This document shows positions 45,569 to 53,691 of a stretch of DNA of 64,000 nucleotides, one piece after another. Every line of letters starts with the position of its first letter. The stretch's first letter is position 1. Position numbers and translations under genes: made by a program. Source of the stretch: DASUAS01 sp963809795 (lineage in GTDB: Bacteria; Actinomycetota; Acidimicrobiia; IMCC26256; DASPTH01); the NCBI GenBank assembly GCA_963809795.1, contig CAWELN010000027.1:117747-181746 (forward strand). The letters are read 5' to 3'. The notes under the pieces were generated by a model that did not search any database, was not told the origin of the DNA, and saw only the letters and a list, made by a program, of their open reading frames with translations.

Positions 45569-46040
45569 ATGGGAAGCTCGGATCGACTGGTCGCCGCGGC
45601 GGCGAGTCGCGGACTGAAGGTCGAGGTTCGTGCGTTCCCTGACGGCACGCGAACCGCGCGACGATGCTGCTGCTGCGATCGGCTGCGACGTCGCACAGAT
45701 CGTCAAGTCGCTCGTCTTCATCGTTGACGAAGAACCGGTCGTGGCGCTCGTCGGCGGTTCGGATCGACTGGACGAACAGCGACTCGCGATGACAGCAGGC
45801 GGCCGTGTGCGGAGAGCCCGCGCCGACGAGGTTCGCGACGCGACCGGTTACGCGGTGGGCGGAGTACCGCCCCTTGGACACTCGAAGGAGTTGCGATGCT
45901 TCGCGGACGACGCGTTGCTCACGCATGATGTCGTCTGGGCAGCTGCCGGCACACCCACTCATGTGTTCGCGAGCGCGCCCGCCGAGCTCATCCTGGCCGC
46001 GGGCGCGCAGGTCGTGACCATCAGGCACATCGTGCCTTGA
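45569..46040 (+). CDS. YbaK/EbsC-type aminoacyl-tRNA deacylase, with frame break
   Basis: Trans-editing hydrolase that removes a wrong amino acid (Cys or Ala) from tRNA-Pro or a similar charged tRNA. From ATG 45569 the start MGSSDRLVAAAASRGLKVEV fits the family; after about 30 residues the frame breaks near 45,660. The protein then resumes as DAAAAIGCDVAQIVKSLVF, including the catalytic Lys, then RRARADEVRDATGYAVGGVPPLGH and ends at 46040. The span is 472 nt, one base too many. Without repair, only a start-less 136-aa fragment would be called. Confidence 0.82.
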
Positions 46041-46128
46041 GACCCGCGAGATCGCCGTCGTCCGATGCGCGGGAGCTTCACCAGGGTGCGCGCAACGCGA
46101 AGTAGGCCGCACGGGTGCGGGTGGAAGT

Positions 46129-46687
46129 ATGGGTCGCGTGCACGCGGTCGAGCTCGTCTTCGCCATCGGATGGGCGGCGTTCTGGATCTACTGGCTCGTC
46201 GCAGCCTTTTCCACGAAGAGGGGGCACGTCCCCTGGTCCCGCCAGGTGCGAATCAGAGCGGTGGTCGTTGTCGGTGCCGTTCTCTTGATCCGAGTGGGAG
46301 CCTTCCGACACGGCGGACTCAACTCGGATGCGTGGCGCGCCGGCGTCGGCCTCGTGCTCTTCGCGCTCGGGCTGGGGTTCGCCATCTGGGCCCGAAGAGC
46401 GCTCGGGCGCAACTGGGGCACACCGATGTCACAAAAGGACGAACCGGAGCTGGTGACGAGCGGCCCGTACCACCTCGTCCGCCACCCCATCTACTCCGGC
46501 ATCTTGGTGGCGGGATTCGGCACTGCGGTGGCGCTGAGCTGGCTCTGGATCATCGTCGGTGGCCCTGGCCGGTGTGTACTTCGCCTATAGCGCGACCGTC
46601 GAGGAGCGCTACCTGACCGAGCAGTTCCCGGACACCTACCCGCCCTACCGGCGCTCGACCAAGATGCTCGTGCCGTTCATCGTCTGA
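46129..46687 (+). CDS. Isoprenylcysteine carboxyl methyltransferase family protein, with frame break
   Basis: Small membrane methyltransferase (ICMT/PEMT-like), about 185 aa when repaired. It has four to five hydrophobic segments, ARRALGRNWGTPMSQKDEPELV, then the SAM-binding signature GPYHLVRHPIYSGILVAGFG. Near 46,557 the frame breaks; the continuation VALAGVYFAYSATVEERYL and FPDTYPPYRRSTKMLVPFIV (the conserved Glu-Glu-x-x-L and Tyr-x-x-Tyr end of the family) is in the next frame, ending at TGA 46685-46687. The span is 559 nt, one extra base. The methyl acceptor is unknown. Confidence 0.84.
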
Positions 46688-46737
46688 GCGGACGGGTGGG
46701 CTCTTGTCATCAACGGCGAGGGCAACGGATGCTCGGG

Positions 46738-46830
46738 CCCCTCGAGCCCGGCGATCGTCGCTAGCGATACCGCCTCCCGCACGATCGCCGCAGCGGTCCG
46801 TTCGCCGTCGGCTCGTTTGTGTGGAACAGT
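46738..46830 (-). pseudogene. Truncated TetR regulator relic
   Basis: On the minus strand, 46741-46821 encodes HKRADGERTAAAIVREAV followed by SLATIAGLEG, a clear TetR first helix. The sequence then runs into unrelated residues instead of the LTIGxLA recognition part and is cut off by the 3' end of the methyltransferase gene. No standard start codon is in frame. It is the remnant of a repressor gene that once faced the SRPBCC gene; its operators at 46844-46891 survive. Confidence 0.65.
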
Positions 46831-46834
46831 GATC

Positions 46835-46891
46835 TTGACAAGATAGCACGATCGGTCGTACTCTTAAGAGGAAATACGACCGATCGTGCTA
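46835..46891 (+). promoter_or_regulatory. Promoter with perfect 17-bp inverted repeat (double TetR-type operator)
   Basis: TAGCACGATCGGTCGTA at 46844-46860 is repeated exactly inverted at 46875-46891 with a 14-nt spacer that itself contains the palindrome CTCTTAAGAG (46861-46870). Each arm is also internally near-palindromic around CGATCGGTCG, so two repressor dimers could bind. TTGACA at 46835-46840 and TACTCT at 46859-46864 (18-nt spacer) form a strong promoter lying over the first arm, reading toward the SRPBCC gene at 46985. The adjacent TetR gene is only a relic. Confidence 0.78.
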
Positions 46892-46984
46892 CTTCTGCGG
46901 TCACGCGTCGAGGAGTGTCACGAAGAGCCTGAAGACCGAGGTCGCCCTCATGCCGCCGAGGTCCGCACGAAGGGAAGCGATCCG

Positions 46985-47569
46985 ATGAATCCGAACCAGA
47001 GCTCCGTCCGAGACGGTCGTCACACGCTCGCGATCAAGGTCACCGCGGAAACCCCGGTACCTCCGCGGCGAGTGCTCGAAACCACCCGCGACTTCTCCGA
47101 TCGGCGTGCGGACGTCTGGCCGAACGTCAAGGCAAAGCACCTTGAGGTCCACGAGTTTGGCGAGAACTTCGCCGACGTCACCGAAGGAACCTGGGTCGCC
47201 GGCCTCTTCTGGGAGCGGAACCGCTACGAGTGGTCGCAATCAGGTTCGGTCAAGGCAACCGTCATCGACTCCAACATCTTTCAGCCTGGCAGTACCTGGG
47301 AGCTGCGGGCCTTCGCTCGCGACGGCGGAAGCGAGGTCGAGTTGATCCTCAACCGCGGCTTCCGCAGTGGTCCGAAGGGCCGGATCGCCAGCGCCGTCCA
47401 CCACACGGTCGGAAAATGGGTTTGGGGCGCGTTCCTTCGGAGCGCCCTGGCCGCGATGGAGAAGCAGACTGCCTCGCCGTCGCTGACCCCCGCCAGGACG
47501 GCGCAGGACGCTGCCATCGGAGCGCAGATTCACCCGAACCCACCCGTTGTCGCCGGCGAAATTGCCTGA
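46985..47569 (+). CDS. SRPBCC-fold (START/polyketide cyclase-like) protein
   Basis: 194 aa. The START/SRPBCC pattern is visible: TLAIKVTAETPVPPRRVLE at the first strand, WPNVKAKHLEVHEFGENFADVT in the middle, and a long C-terminal helix SAVHHTVGKWVWGAFLRSAL. It would bind a hydrophobic ligand in its cavity; no catalytic residues can be named. ATG at 46985 follows GAAGGGAAGCG. Its promoter carries a double operator, so it was, or still is, tightly controlled by a TetR-type repressor. Confidence 0.78.
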   Translation: MNPNQSSVRDGRHTLAIKVTAETPVPPRRVLETTRDFSDRRADVWPNVKAKHLEVHEFGENFADVTEGTWVAGLFWERNRYEWSQSGSVKATVIDSNIFQPGSTWELRAFARDGGSEVELILNRGFRSGPKGRIASAVHHTVGKWVWGAFLRSALAAMEKQTASPSLTPARTAQDAAIGAQIHPNPPVVAGEIA

Positions 47570-47650
47570 CAATGGTCACGCGGACACGGCTCCGCGTAAG
47601 CCCTTCAAAACACCGGCCTCAGTGGGTCACGCCGCGGCGGGAAGCGGCGC

Positions 47651-47679
47651 GAGGCCCCGAGCCAAGGGCTCGGGGCCTC
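47651..47679. terminator. Bidirectional hairpin terminator
   Basis: GAGGCCCCGAGCC (47651-47663) and GGCTCGGGGCCTC (47667-47679) form a perfect 13-bp stem with a 3-nt loop (AAG), between the end of the SRPBCC gene and the end of the convergent protease gene. No T-tract follows, as is common in high-GC actinobacteria. Confidence 0.85.
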
Positions 47680-47721
47680 GTCGTCGTGAGCGCGGGACTG
47701 ACGCCGCCCGGATGACCGGTG

Positions 47722-49000
47722 TCAGGCGGGAGGACCTGCCCCGAGTCGGATGGAGGCGTGCTGGTCGGTGCCCGACGAGTCGGTCCAGGTGACGTTGACT
47801 TCGTCGTTCGCTGAGTGAACGCTCATGGCATGGGTGAGATCGGATGCTGATCCGACGCTGGTGCCGTCGACCGCCGTGATCACGTCGCCTTGGGCGATGC
47901 CCGCGGCTTCGGCGGCAGAGCCGGATTGCACACCGCTCACAACCGCACCCGAGCCTTGGCCATTGTTGGACGAGTTTCCGAAACCGTTGGTGGTGGAGTC
48001 GGCTTGCACTTCGACACCGAGCACGCCGCGGCTCGCGCCGACGTGGATGTTGGTGCCGCCGTCACCGGACGCAATGTTCTTGGCGATGGCGAGCGTGTCT
48101 TCGATCGGGATGGCGTAGCCCTGGTTGGTCGATTGGCCGGCGAACCCGGACCCGCCGTTGCTGCTTGACGCTGCCGCGTCCATGCCGACGACTTGACCGT
48201 TGCTGTCCGCGAGGGGGCCGCCGGAGTCACCGGGCTGGATGTTGGCGTCGGTCTCGACGAGGTGGTGCAGCGTTTCGGCGTTCGAGCCGTCCTGGTCGGA
48301 TGCGGTGATCTGCTGGTTCAGCCCGGTGACCGAGCCGGTCACCACTGAGGGCGAGCCGCCCTGGCCGCCCGCGTTGCCGAGCGCGACGACGGCGTCACCA
48401 ACGGATACGCTCGACGACGTGCCGAGCGGCGCGGCGGTGAGACCGGACACGTTCTGGATCTGAACCAGCGCGACGTCATCGGCGACGTCGTAGCCGAGCA
48501 CCTTCGCGGTGTGCGTGCTGCCGTCGGCGGAGTTCTCGACCTGCAGCGAGGTGGAGTCCGCGATCACGTGGTTGTTGGTGAGCACGAGACCGGAAGAGGA
48601 GATGATGATCCCGGTACCGGCGGCCTGACCCCCCGAGAGGGTTGTCGTGATGTTCACGATCGACTTGTCGAGGCTGCTCGCGATCGTGTTCGCGTCGGCG
48701 CCACCCGAGCTCTGGCCTGGACGAACCCTGGGACTGACCACCCGGAGACGATCCCAGCGAGCTCGGGAACGCGGCGACGCGCGTCGGCGACGATGCCGAC
48801 GAGCCGTTGCCGTGCCCGAGTGCATAGCCCACGAGACCCGACACTGCGATGACACACGTTGCGCCGAGCGCGGTCATCGTCCGCGCCCGACGCTTCGTCG
48901 AAACGTGGCCTCGGGGGCGGTCGGGTCGTGATGGACTGGCGGCCACGGACGGATCGTTCATCTCGGTCGCCGCGCTTCGGGGGTCGTCGATGGTTGACAT
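47722..49000 (-). CDS. DegP/HtrA-like trypsin-type serine protease with PDZ domain, with frame break
   Basis: Membrane-anchored protease of about 425 aa. An N-terminal cytoplasmic part and one membrane helix (TALGATCVIAVSGLVGYALG) lead to a Ser/Gly linker. The trypsin domain has catalytic His in VLTNNHVIADS, Asp in DVADDVALVQI and Ser in NIQPGDSGGPLAD. A C-terminal PDZ domain follows (GSAAEAAGIAQGDVITAVDG). From ATG 49000 (GAGGAGCG upstream) the frame breaks near 48,718 within the linker and resumes at QSSGGADANTIASSL. The span is 1279 nt, one base too many. Role: extracytoplasmic protein quality control. Confidence 0.88.
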
Positions 49001-49322
49001 GGGTTCCGCTCCTCGCCATCGAGAACGTGTGCGGCGCGGCAATGGCAGTGGCGAACGATGCTGGAAGGAAGCTGTTCGTACACCAGAGCACGCGTCGCGG
49101 GATCTTCACTGTTGAGAACGGCGAGTTCATTCATCGCGGTTCCTGGCGGCTCCTCAGAATCGCCTCAGGAACACTGCTCGTGTCCAGGCGCCATGAATCA
49201 CGGGTTCGAGTCCGCGGCGGCCCACTCCGAAGGCGCAGGTCCTCGCGGACACGCTCGCGAGCATTCCCTTCCGAACACGCGTAGCCTCGAGCTCGCGGTC
49301 GTGCTCTCGTCGAGGAGGAGCG
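49001..49322. other. Non-coding gap between protease and VOC gene
   Basis: 322 nt without a gene I can support. It holds the divergent leader regions of both neighbours, a strong GGAGGAG just before the VOC start, and a degenerate tRNA-like 3' fragment at 49202-49225. Confidence 0.6.
49202..49225 (+). repeat. Degenerate tRNA 3'-end fragment
   Basis: 24 nt match the end of the tRNA-Lys gene (GGGTTCGAGTCC...GGCGGCCCAC) with two mismatches in the T-stem. The stem no longer pairs fully and no 5' half is nearby. It could be an old attachment scar or a chance match to the universal T-loop. Confidence 0.4.
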
Positions 49323-49784
49323 ATGCTCGGAGACATGTTCGTCACCGGCCTGATCGTGCCCGACCTCGAGCGCGCCATCGCCGAGACGACCCGATCGCTC
49401 GGCGCCGAGTTCACGCCGGTGCAGGAGTCACCCCTGCAGCTGCGCACTCCGAACGGCATCGAGCGCTTCGATCTTCGATTCGTGTACTCCCTGGGCGGTG
49501 CCCCGCACCTCGAGCTCATCCAGGCCGTCCCCGGCACCTATTACGACCCCAAGGGCGGCGGCTACCTCCGCCACGTCGGACTGTGGGTCGACGACCTCCC
49601 GACCGCCTCGGCGGCGCTCGCCGACCGGGGACTCCCGCTCGAGGCCGCGGGTATGGACGGAGACGTCGAGCCGTACGCCTTCGTCTTCCACGCCAACGAG
49701 TGGGGACTGCGCGTGGAGCTGGTCGACAACGCGCAACGGGAGTACTTCGAGACGTGGCTCGCCGGCGGCGAGCTCGTCATCTGA
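49323..49784 (+). CDS. VOC family (glyoxalase-like) protein
   Basis: 153 aa: FVTGLIVPDLERAIAETTRSL at the first half, HLELIQAVPGTYY, and GYLRHVGLWVDDLPTASAAL at the second half, ending WGLRVELVDNAQREYFETWL. His-Glu positions for metal binding are retained (HLELI, HVGLW, VELVD). Such proteins beside P450s are often isomerases or dioxygenases acting on lipophilic acids, but the reaction here is open. ATG at 49323 has GAGGAGGAGCG upstream. Its stop is 4 nt from the convergent P450. Confidence 0.87.
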   Translation: MLGDMFVTGLIVPDLERAIAETTRSLGAEFTPVQESPLQLRTPNGIERFDLRFVYSLGGAPHLELIQAVPGTYYDPKGGGYLRHVGLWVDDLPTASAALADRGLPLEAAGMDGDVEPYAFVFHANEWGLRVELVDNAQREYFETWLAGGELVI

Positions 49785-49788
49785 CCGT

Positions 49789-50982
49789 TCAGCCCGACGC
49801 AGGCGCGAACGACACCGGCGCGCTCGCGACCCCACGGGTGGGCACGAGTTGGTCGAGCTCGACGCGCCCGTCGTCGACGTCCCAATCACCGATGCGCTCG
49901 ACGAGGATCCGCAGCGAGGTCTGGATCTCGAGCCGGGCGACCGCGTTGCCGAGGCAGTAGTGGAGGCCGTGCCCGAACGCCCAGTGCGCCTTGGTGCTCT
50001 CGCGGTCGAGATCGAAGCGTTCGGGGTCGGGGTGGACGCGCTCGTCGTGGTTGGCGGAGCCGTAGAGGACGAGCACCTGATCGCCCTCCGGGATGGTGAC
50101 ACCGTGGAGCTCGACGGGGCGGGTCGTCGTGCGCGCGAGCCCCTGCACCGGGGAGACGTACCGGAGCAGCTCCTCGACCGCCTTCGGCCACAGACCCGGT
50201 TCCGCCCCGAGGCGTCGCCGGGCGTCGGGCTCGTGGGCGAGCGTCAACACGCCGTGCGTGATCATGTTCATCGTCGTGTTCTGGGCGGCGTCGTGCAGCA
50301 GCGAGCAGAAGCCGGCGATCTCGGCGTCGGAGAGGTCCTCGCCCGGGAGCTGGGTGTTGACGATCTGCGAGATGAGATCGGTGCCATCACCACCGCGCCG
50401 CTCCGCCACGATGCCCTCCCAGTACACCGCCATCTCGCCGTACGCGGCGAGCGCCGCCTCGCTCGTGAAATCGGCGCCGCCCAACGTGTCGAGGTTCCAC
50501 TTCAGGAACCGCTCGCGGTCGGCCGCCGGAAGGTCCATCAGCACACACATCGTGATCGTCGGGACGAGATGGCCGAAGTCGCGCTGCGCGTCGAACGCGC
50601 CCGTTGACGCGAAGCCGTCGACGAGTTGCTCCGTGTAGGCGCGAACGTGCGGTTCGAGCGCACTGATGCGGGAAGGAGTCAGGTTGCGCGAGAGGATCCC
50701 GCGGAGCTCGTCGTGACGCGGCGGATCCATGTTGAACATGTTCGGGGGGATGAGGGTGATGTCGGTGTCGACGAGCGTGCCGCGCGCCGACGAGAACGTC
50801 TGCCAATCCGACAGCGCGTGATCGACGTCGTCCGCTCGGCTCAGCATCCAGTAGTGAGGCCAGACGCGGAAGTTCTCGATCTCGCGGCGGTAGACGGGAT
50901 GCTCGTCGCGCAACACCCGGTACGACGGCCACGGGTCGCGGAAGAAACGAGGATCGAACGGATCGAACTCGAACCCGGACAC
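49789..50982 (-). CDS. Cytochrome P450
   Basis: 397-aa soluble bacterial P450. Heme-binding loop FGHGLHYCLGNAVARLE near residue 345, ExxR in VEELLRYVSPVQG near 275, and FNMDPPRHDELRGILSRNLT early. The I-helix reads LLHDAAQNTTMNM: the final Thr pair is kept but the usual Gly-x-Asp/Glu before it is Ala-Gln-Asn. GTG at 50982 or 50985, both after AGGGAGCAG. Divergent from the SDR gene and part of a P450-SDR-P450 group, probably for hydroxylation and oxidation of a hydrophobic molecule. Confidence 0.93.
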   Translation of the reverse strand: MSGFEFDPFDPRFFRDPWPSYRVLRDEHPVYRREIENFRVWPHYWMLSRADDVDHALSDWQTFSSARGTLVDTDITLIPPNMFNMDPPRHDELRGILSRNLTPSRISALEPHVRAYTEQLVDGFASTGAFDAQRDFGHLVPTITMCVLMDLPAADRERFLKWNLDTLGGADFTSEAALAAYGEMAVYWEGIVAERRGGDGTDLISQIVNTQLPGEDLSDAEIAGFCSLLHDAAQNTTMNMITHGVLTLAHEPDARRRLGAEPGLWPKAVEELLRYVSPVQGLARTTTRPVELHGVTIPEGDQVLVLYGSANHDERVHPDPERFDLDRESTKAHWAFGHGLHYCLGNAVARLEIQTSLRILVERIGDWDVDDGRVELDQLVPTRGVASAPVSFAPASG

Positions 50983-51125
50983 CACCTGCTCCCTGCCTGC
51001 GACTTCCCTGGTCTCCGCTGGTTGAACGGGACTTGGTCGCACCCTACAGTGCCCGACGATCGGCGTCTCGAGGGTGAGCCGCACCCGTCACCCGTGGGCG
51101 TCGCCGGAGACGAGATGGGGGACGC

Positions 51126-51914
51126 GTGCACGGACTCGACGGCAAGGTCGCGATCGTCACCGGATCGGGCTCGGGCATCGGTCGGGCGAGCGCGCTGCGG
51201 CTGGCGACCGAGGGGGTGCGGGTCGTCGTTGCCGACATCAACCCGGAAGGCGCGGCCGAGACCGTGGAGCGGATCACCGCCCTCGGAGGCACCGCCTCGG
51301 CCCAGGAGGCCGACGTCAGCGACGAAGCGTCGGTCGCGGCCATGGTCGCGGCGGCGGTCGACCGGTACGGCTCCTTGCAACTGCTCCACAACAACGCGGC
51401 CGACGTCGTCATCATCCAACGCGACGCCGACGTCGTGACGATGGACGTCGACGTGTGGGACCGCACCATGACCGTCAACCTCCGGGGCCCGATGCTCGGC
51501 TGCAAGCACGCGCTCCCGCACATGTTGGCCGCCGGTGGCGGCGCGATCGTGACCACCTCGTCGACCTCGGGCCAGTTCGGTGATCTCTCGCGCGTCGCGT
51601 ACGGCGTGTCGAAGGCCGGAATCGACTCGCTCACCCGGTACGTGGCGACGCTCTACGGAAAGCAGGGGATCCGTTGCAACGCGGTCGCGCCCGGGGTGGT
51701 GAAGACACCGTCGCTCACCGCGAACGTGCCCGCGGACCAGGTCGCGCTCTTCGAGCGGAACCACCTCACGCCCGACATGGGCGAGCCGGAGAACATCGCC
51801 GAGGTGGTCGCGTTCCTGTTGAGCGACGGCGCGGCGTACATCACGGGGCAGGTCGTGAACGTCGATGGCGGCCTGACCTGTCACACACCCCTCTACTCGA
51901 ACTTCGTCGCCTGA
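51126..51914 (+). CDS. SDR family oxidoreductase
   Basis: 262-aa classical SDR: Rossmann VTGSGSGIGRASALRLA, LLHNNAADV, catalytic Ser in VTTSSTSG and YGVSKAGIDSL (YxxxK), then NAVAPGVVKTPSL and the C-terminal AAYITGQVVNVDGG. Expected to use NAD(H), as an acidic residue (VVADINPEG) follows the second strand. GTG at 51126 with GGGGGA upstream. It is 16 nt before the second P450 gene, so alcohol made by a P450 may be oxidised by this enzyme. Confidence 0.93.
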   Translation: MHGLDGKVAIVTGSGSGIGRASALRLATEGVRVVVADINPEGAAETVERITALGGTASAQEADVSDEASVAAMVAAAVDRYGSLQLLHNNAADVVIIQRDADVVTMDVDVWDRTMTVNLRGPMLGCKHALPHMLAAGGGAIVTTSSTSGQFGDLSRVAYGVSKAGIDSLTRYVATLYGKQGIRCNAVAPGVVKTPSLTANVPADQVALFERNHLTPDMGEPENIAEVVAFLLSDGAAYITGQVVNVDGGLTCHTPLYSNFVA

Positions 51915-51930
51915 CGGGCGAGGAGACGCG

Positions 51931-53163
51931 ATGACCGAATCGCAGGCAAGCGACGACTTCGCCTTCGACCCGTTCGACCCCGCCCAGACGCAGCACATGT
52001 GGGAGCTCATGGCGCGCATGCGGCGGGAGCGACCGGTGAACCGGCCGACCGACGGGTTCGTGTACGTCGCGAGCCACGCCGACAACAAGGCGGTCTTCCG
52101 GGACGCGAAGCGGTATTCGTCGGCCGAGGGGTTCCGCGCGCCGGGCGTCGTGGTGTCGGAAGAGGAGAGCTTCCTCGGTGAGATCGACCCGCCGTTGCAC
52201 ACTCGGGTCCGACGCCTCCTGGTGCGCGCCTTCACCATCCAGACCGCGGCCGCGGTCGAACCGTGGACGCGCCAGACCGTCCGGCGGATGTTGCGGTCGG
52301 TCGTCGACGCCGGTGGCGGCGATCTCATGCAGGCGCTCTGCGTGCCGCTCCCCGGTTCGGTCACCGCGCACTCGCTCGGGCTGCCCGACGACAAGCTCGA
52401 GCGATTGTCGTACCTCTGCAACGAGTTGCTCCACAGCACCTGGCCGCAGACGAACGCGACCGAGAACGGCGTGGGCATCGCAGGAGCGTTCCCGGAGCTG
52501 GCGGAGATCATCGACGCGGGCATCGCCGAGCACCGCGCCCTGGGAGCGGACGCGCCCGACGATCTCCTGACCCGCATGATCCGGGCCGAGGAGCCCGATG
52601 GCTCCAAGCTCGGCGATGTGCACATCCGAACCCTGTCCGTCAACTCCATCGCCGGCTCGTTGTCGCTCACCTACATGCTCGGCAACCTCCTCTACCGCTT
52701 CGTGACCGACGAGCCCGGGTTCACGTCGGTGCTCCGAACCGATCCCGGGCTCGTCCCCATGGCGGTGGAGGAGTCGTTGCGCTACGAGGCGCCGGTGCTG
52801 TTCCTCTTCCGGACGGCCAAGGACGACACCGAGCTCGGTGGCTGCCCCGTACACCAGGGCGAGCGCATCATCACCGGGATCGCCTCCGCGAACCGCGACG
52901 AGGCGGTCTACGAACACGCCGACGAGTACCGGCTCGACCGGGCCACGCTCCCGGACGACCACCTCTCGTTCGGCGAGGGTCCGCACCTCTGCCTCGGGAA
53001 CCATCTCACCCGGATGATCGGACGAGTCGTCCTCGAAGAGGCCCTCGGAACCTTCGCGTCCGGGCAGCTGCGTCTGGCCGACGGCTACGAGCTCTCGCTG
53101 GTACCGATGTTCCTGGAGTACGGGCCCGAATCCCTCGACGTCGTCGTCGGCCCGGCGTCGTAG
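51931..53163 (+). CDS. Cytochrome P450
   Basis: 410 aa. Heme loop SFGEGPHLCLGNHLTRM near residue 345, ExxR in VEESLRYEAPVLFLF near 280, and GEIDPPLHTRVRRLL early. The I-helix is NSIAGSLSLTYML, lacking the usual acid-alcohol pair needed for proton delivery in O2 activation. This suggests an unusual mechanism, substrate-assisted chemistry or a non-monooxygenase role. ATG at 51931 has GAGGAGACGCG upstream. Co-transcribed with the SDR gene. Confidence 0.93.
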   Translation: MTESQASDDFAFDPFDPAQTQHMWELMARMRRERPVNRPTDGFVYVASHADNKAVFRDAKRYSSAEGFRAPGVVVSEEESFLGEIDPPLHTRVRRLLVRAFTIQTAAAVEPWTRQTVRRMLRSVVDAGGGDLMQALCVPLPGSVTAHSLGLPDDKLERLSYLCNELLHSTWPQTNATENGVGIAGAFPELAEIIDAGIAEHRALGADAPDDLLTRMIRAEEPDGSKLGDVHIRTLSVNSIAGSLSLTYMLGNLLYRFVTDEPGFTSVLRTDPGLVPMAVEESLRYEAPVLFLFRTAKDDTELGGCPVHQGERIITGIASANRDEAVYEHADEYRLDRATLPDDHLSFGEGPHLCLGNHLTRMIGRVVLEEALGTFASGQLRLADGYELSLVPMFLEYGPESLDVVVGPAS

Positions 53164-53301
53164 GCGCATGCCGGCGACGACTCCGCCCCCTCGCCGGCGC
53201 GCAGTTCGGTGGAGACTCGACCAAAGCGCCGAGGCGCTGCAGAGCGCGGGACGTACTCTGCACGGGGGCATTCGAGGTGCGAGACGCGTCTCCACGTCCC
53301 G

Positions 53302-53374
53302 GGGCCGCTAGCTCAACTGGCAGAGCATCGGGCTTTTAACCCGCAGGTTCAGGGTTCGAGTCCCTGGCGGCCCA
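53302..53374 (+). tRNA. tRNA-Lys (anticodon TTT)
   Basis: Full cloverleaf: acceptor GGGCCGC pairing GCGGCCC, D-arm GCTC/GAGC, anticodon loop CTTTTAA (anticodon TTT), T-arm CAGGG-TTCGAGT-CCCTG, discriminator A, no encoded CCA. The anticodon stem has one outer T-C mismatch. Its 3' half (from the anticodon loop, 53333) is duplicated at 63183-63225, so this gene served as an integration site and was rebuilt by the element. Confidence 0.95.
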
Positions 53375-53375
53375 C
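53333..53375 (+). repeat. Left attachment repeat (within tRNA-Lys)
   Basis: 43 bp from the anticodon loop to 1 nt past the tRNA 3' end, identical to 63183-63225. This copy completes the functional tRNA gene. Confidence 0.85.
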
Positions 53376-53691
53376 TGCATTTCCCTGCTCAAGAGGGAGT
53401 GGTGGGATCGCCGCTCGACGAGTCCTCGGCGAGGAATTCTTCTCTCTTGCCTTGCGCGGTACGAGCATGGAGACCCGTATCGCGACGCCCTCGACGGTGT
53501 CTCAGGAATTCGGCGAAGACGCAGACGGGCGTGATGGAGGGCCCCGGCGACGGCTTCCTTGGGGACGCTCGCCTGCCACGATTGGGACGATGATGGGGAC
53601 GTCTGACCCTCCGACGCCGGCTTCGGGTTTTGCGTCCCGGCGGACGCGTCTCGCCAACGAGCCCGTCTTGCGCAACCGCGAGGCTCGAGTC
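53376..53691. other. Leader region at the left island edge
   Basis: 316 nt between the tRNA and the Kelch start chosen here. It contains possible longer starts for the Kelch gene (ATG at 53590) and short inverted stretches (GAGGAATTCTTCTC); no separate gene is supported. Confidence 0.5.

Noticed and set aside
45444..46166. 240-codon minus-strand frame over the YbaK gene
   Set aside because: Antisense; the plus strand carries the complete deacylase signature including the catalytic Lys.
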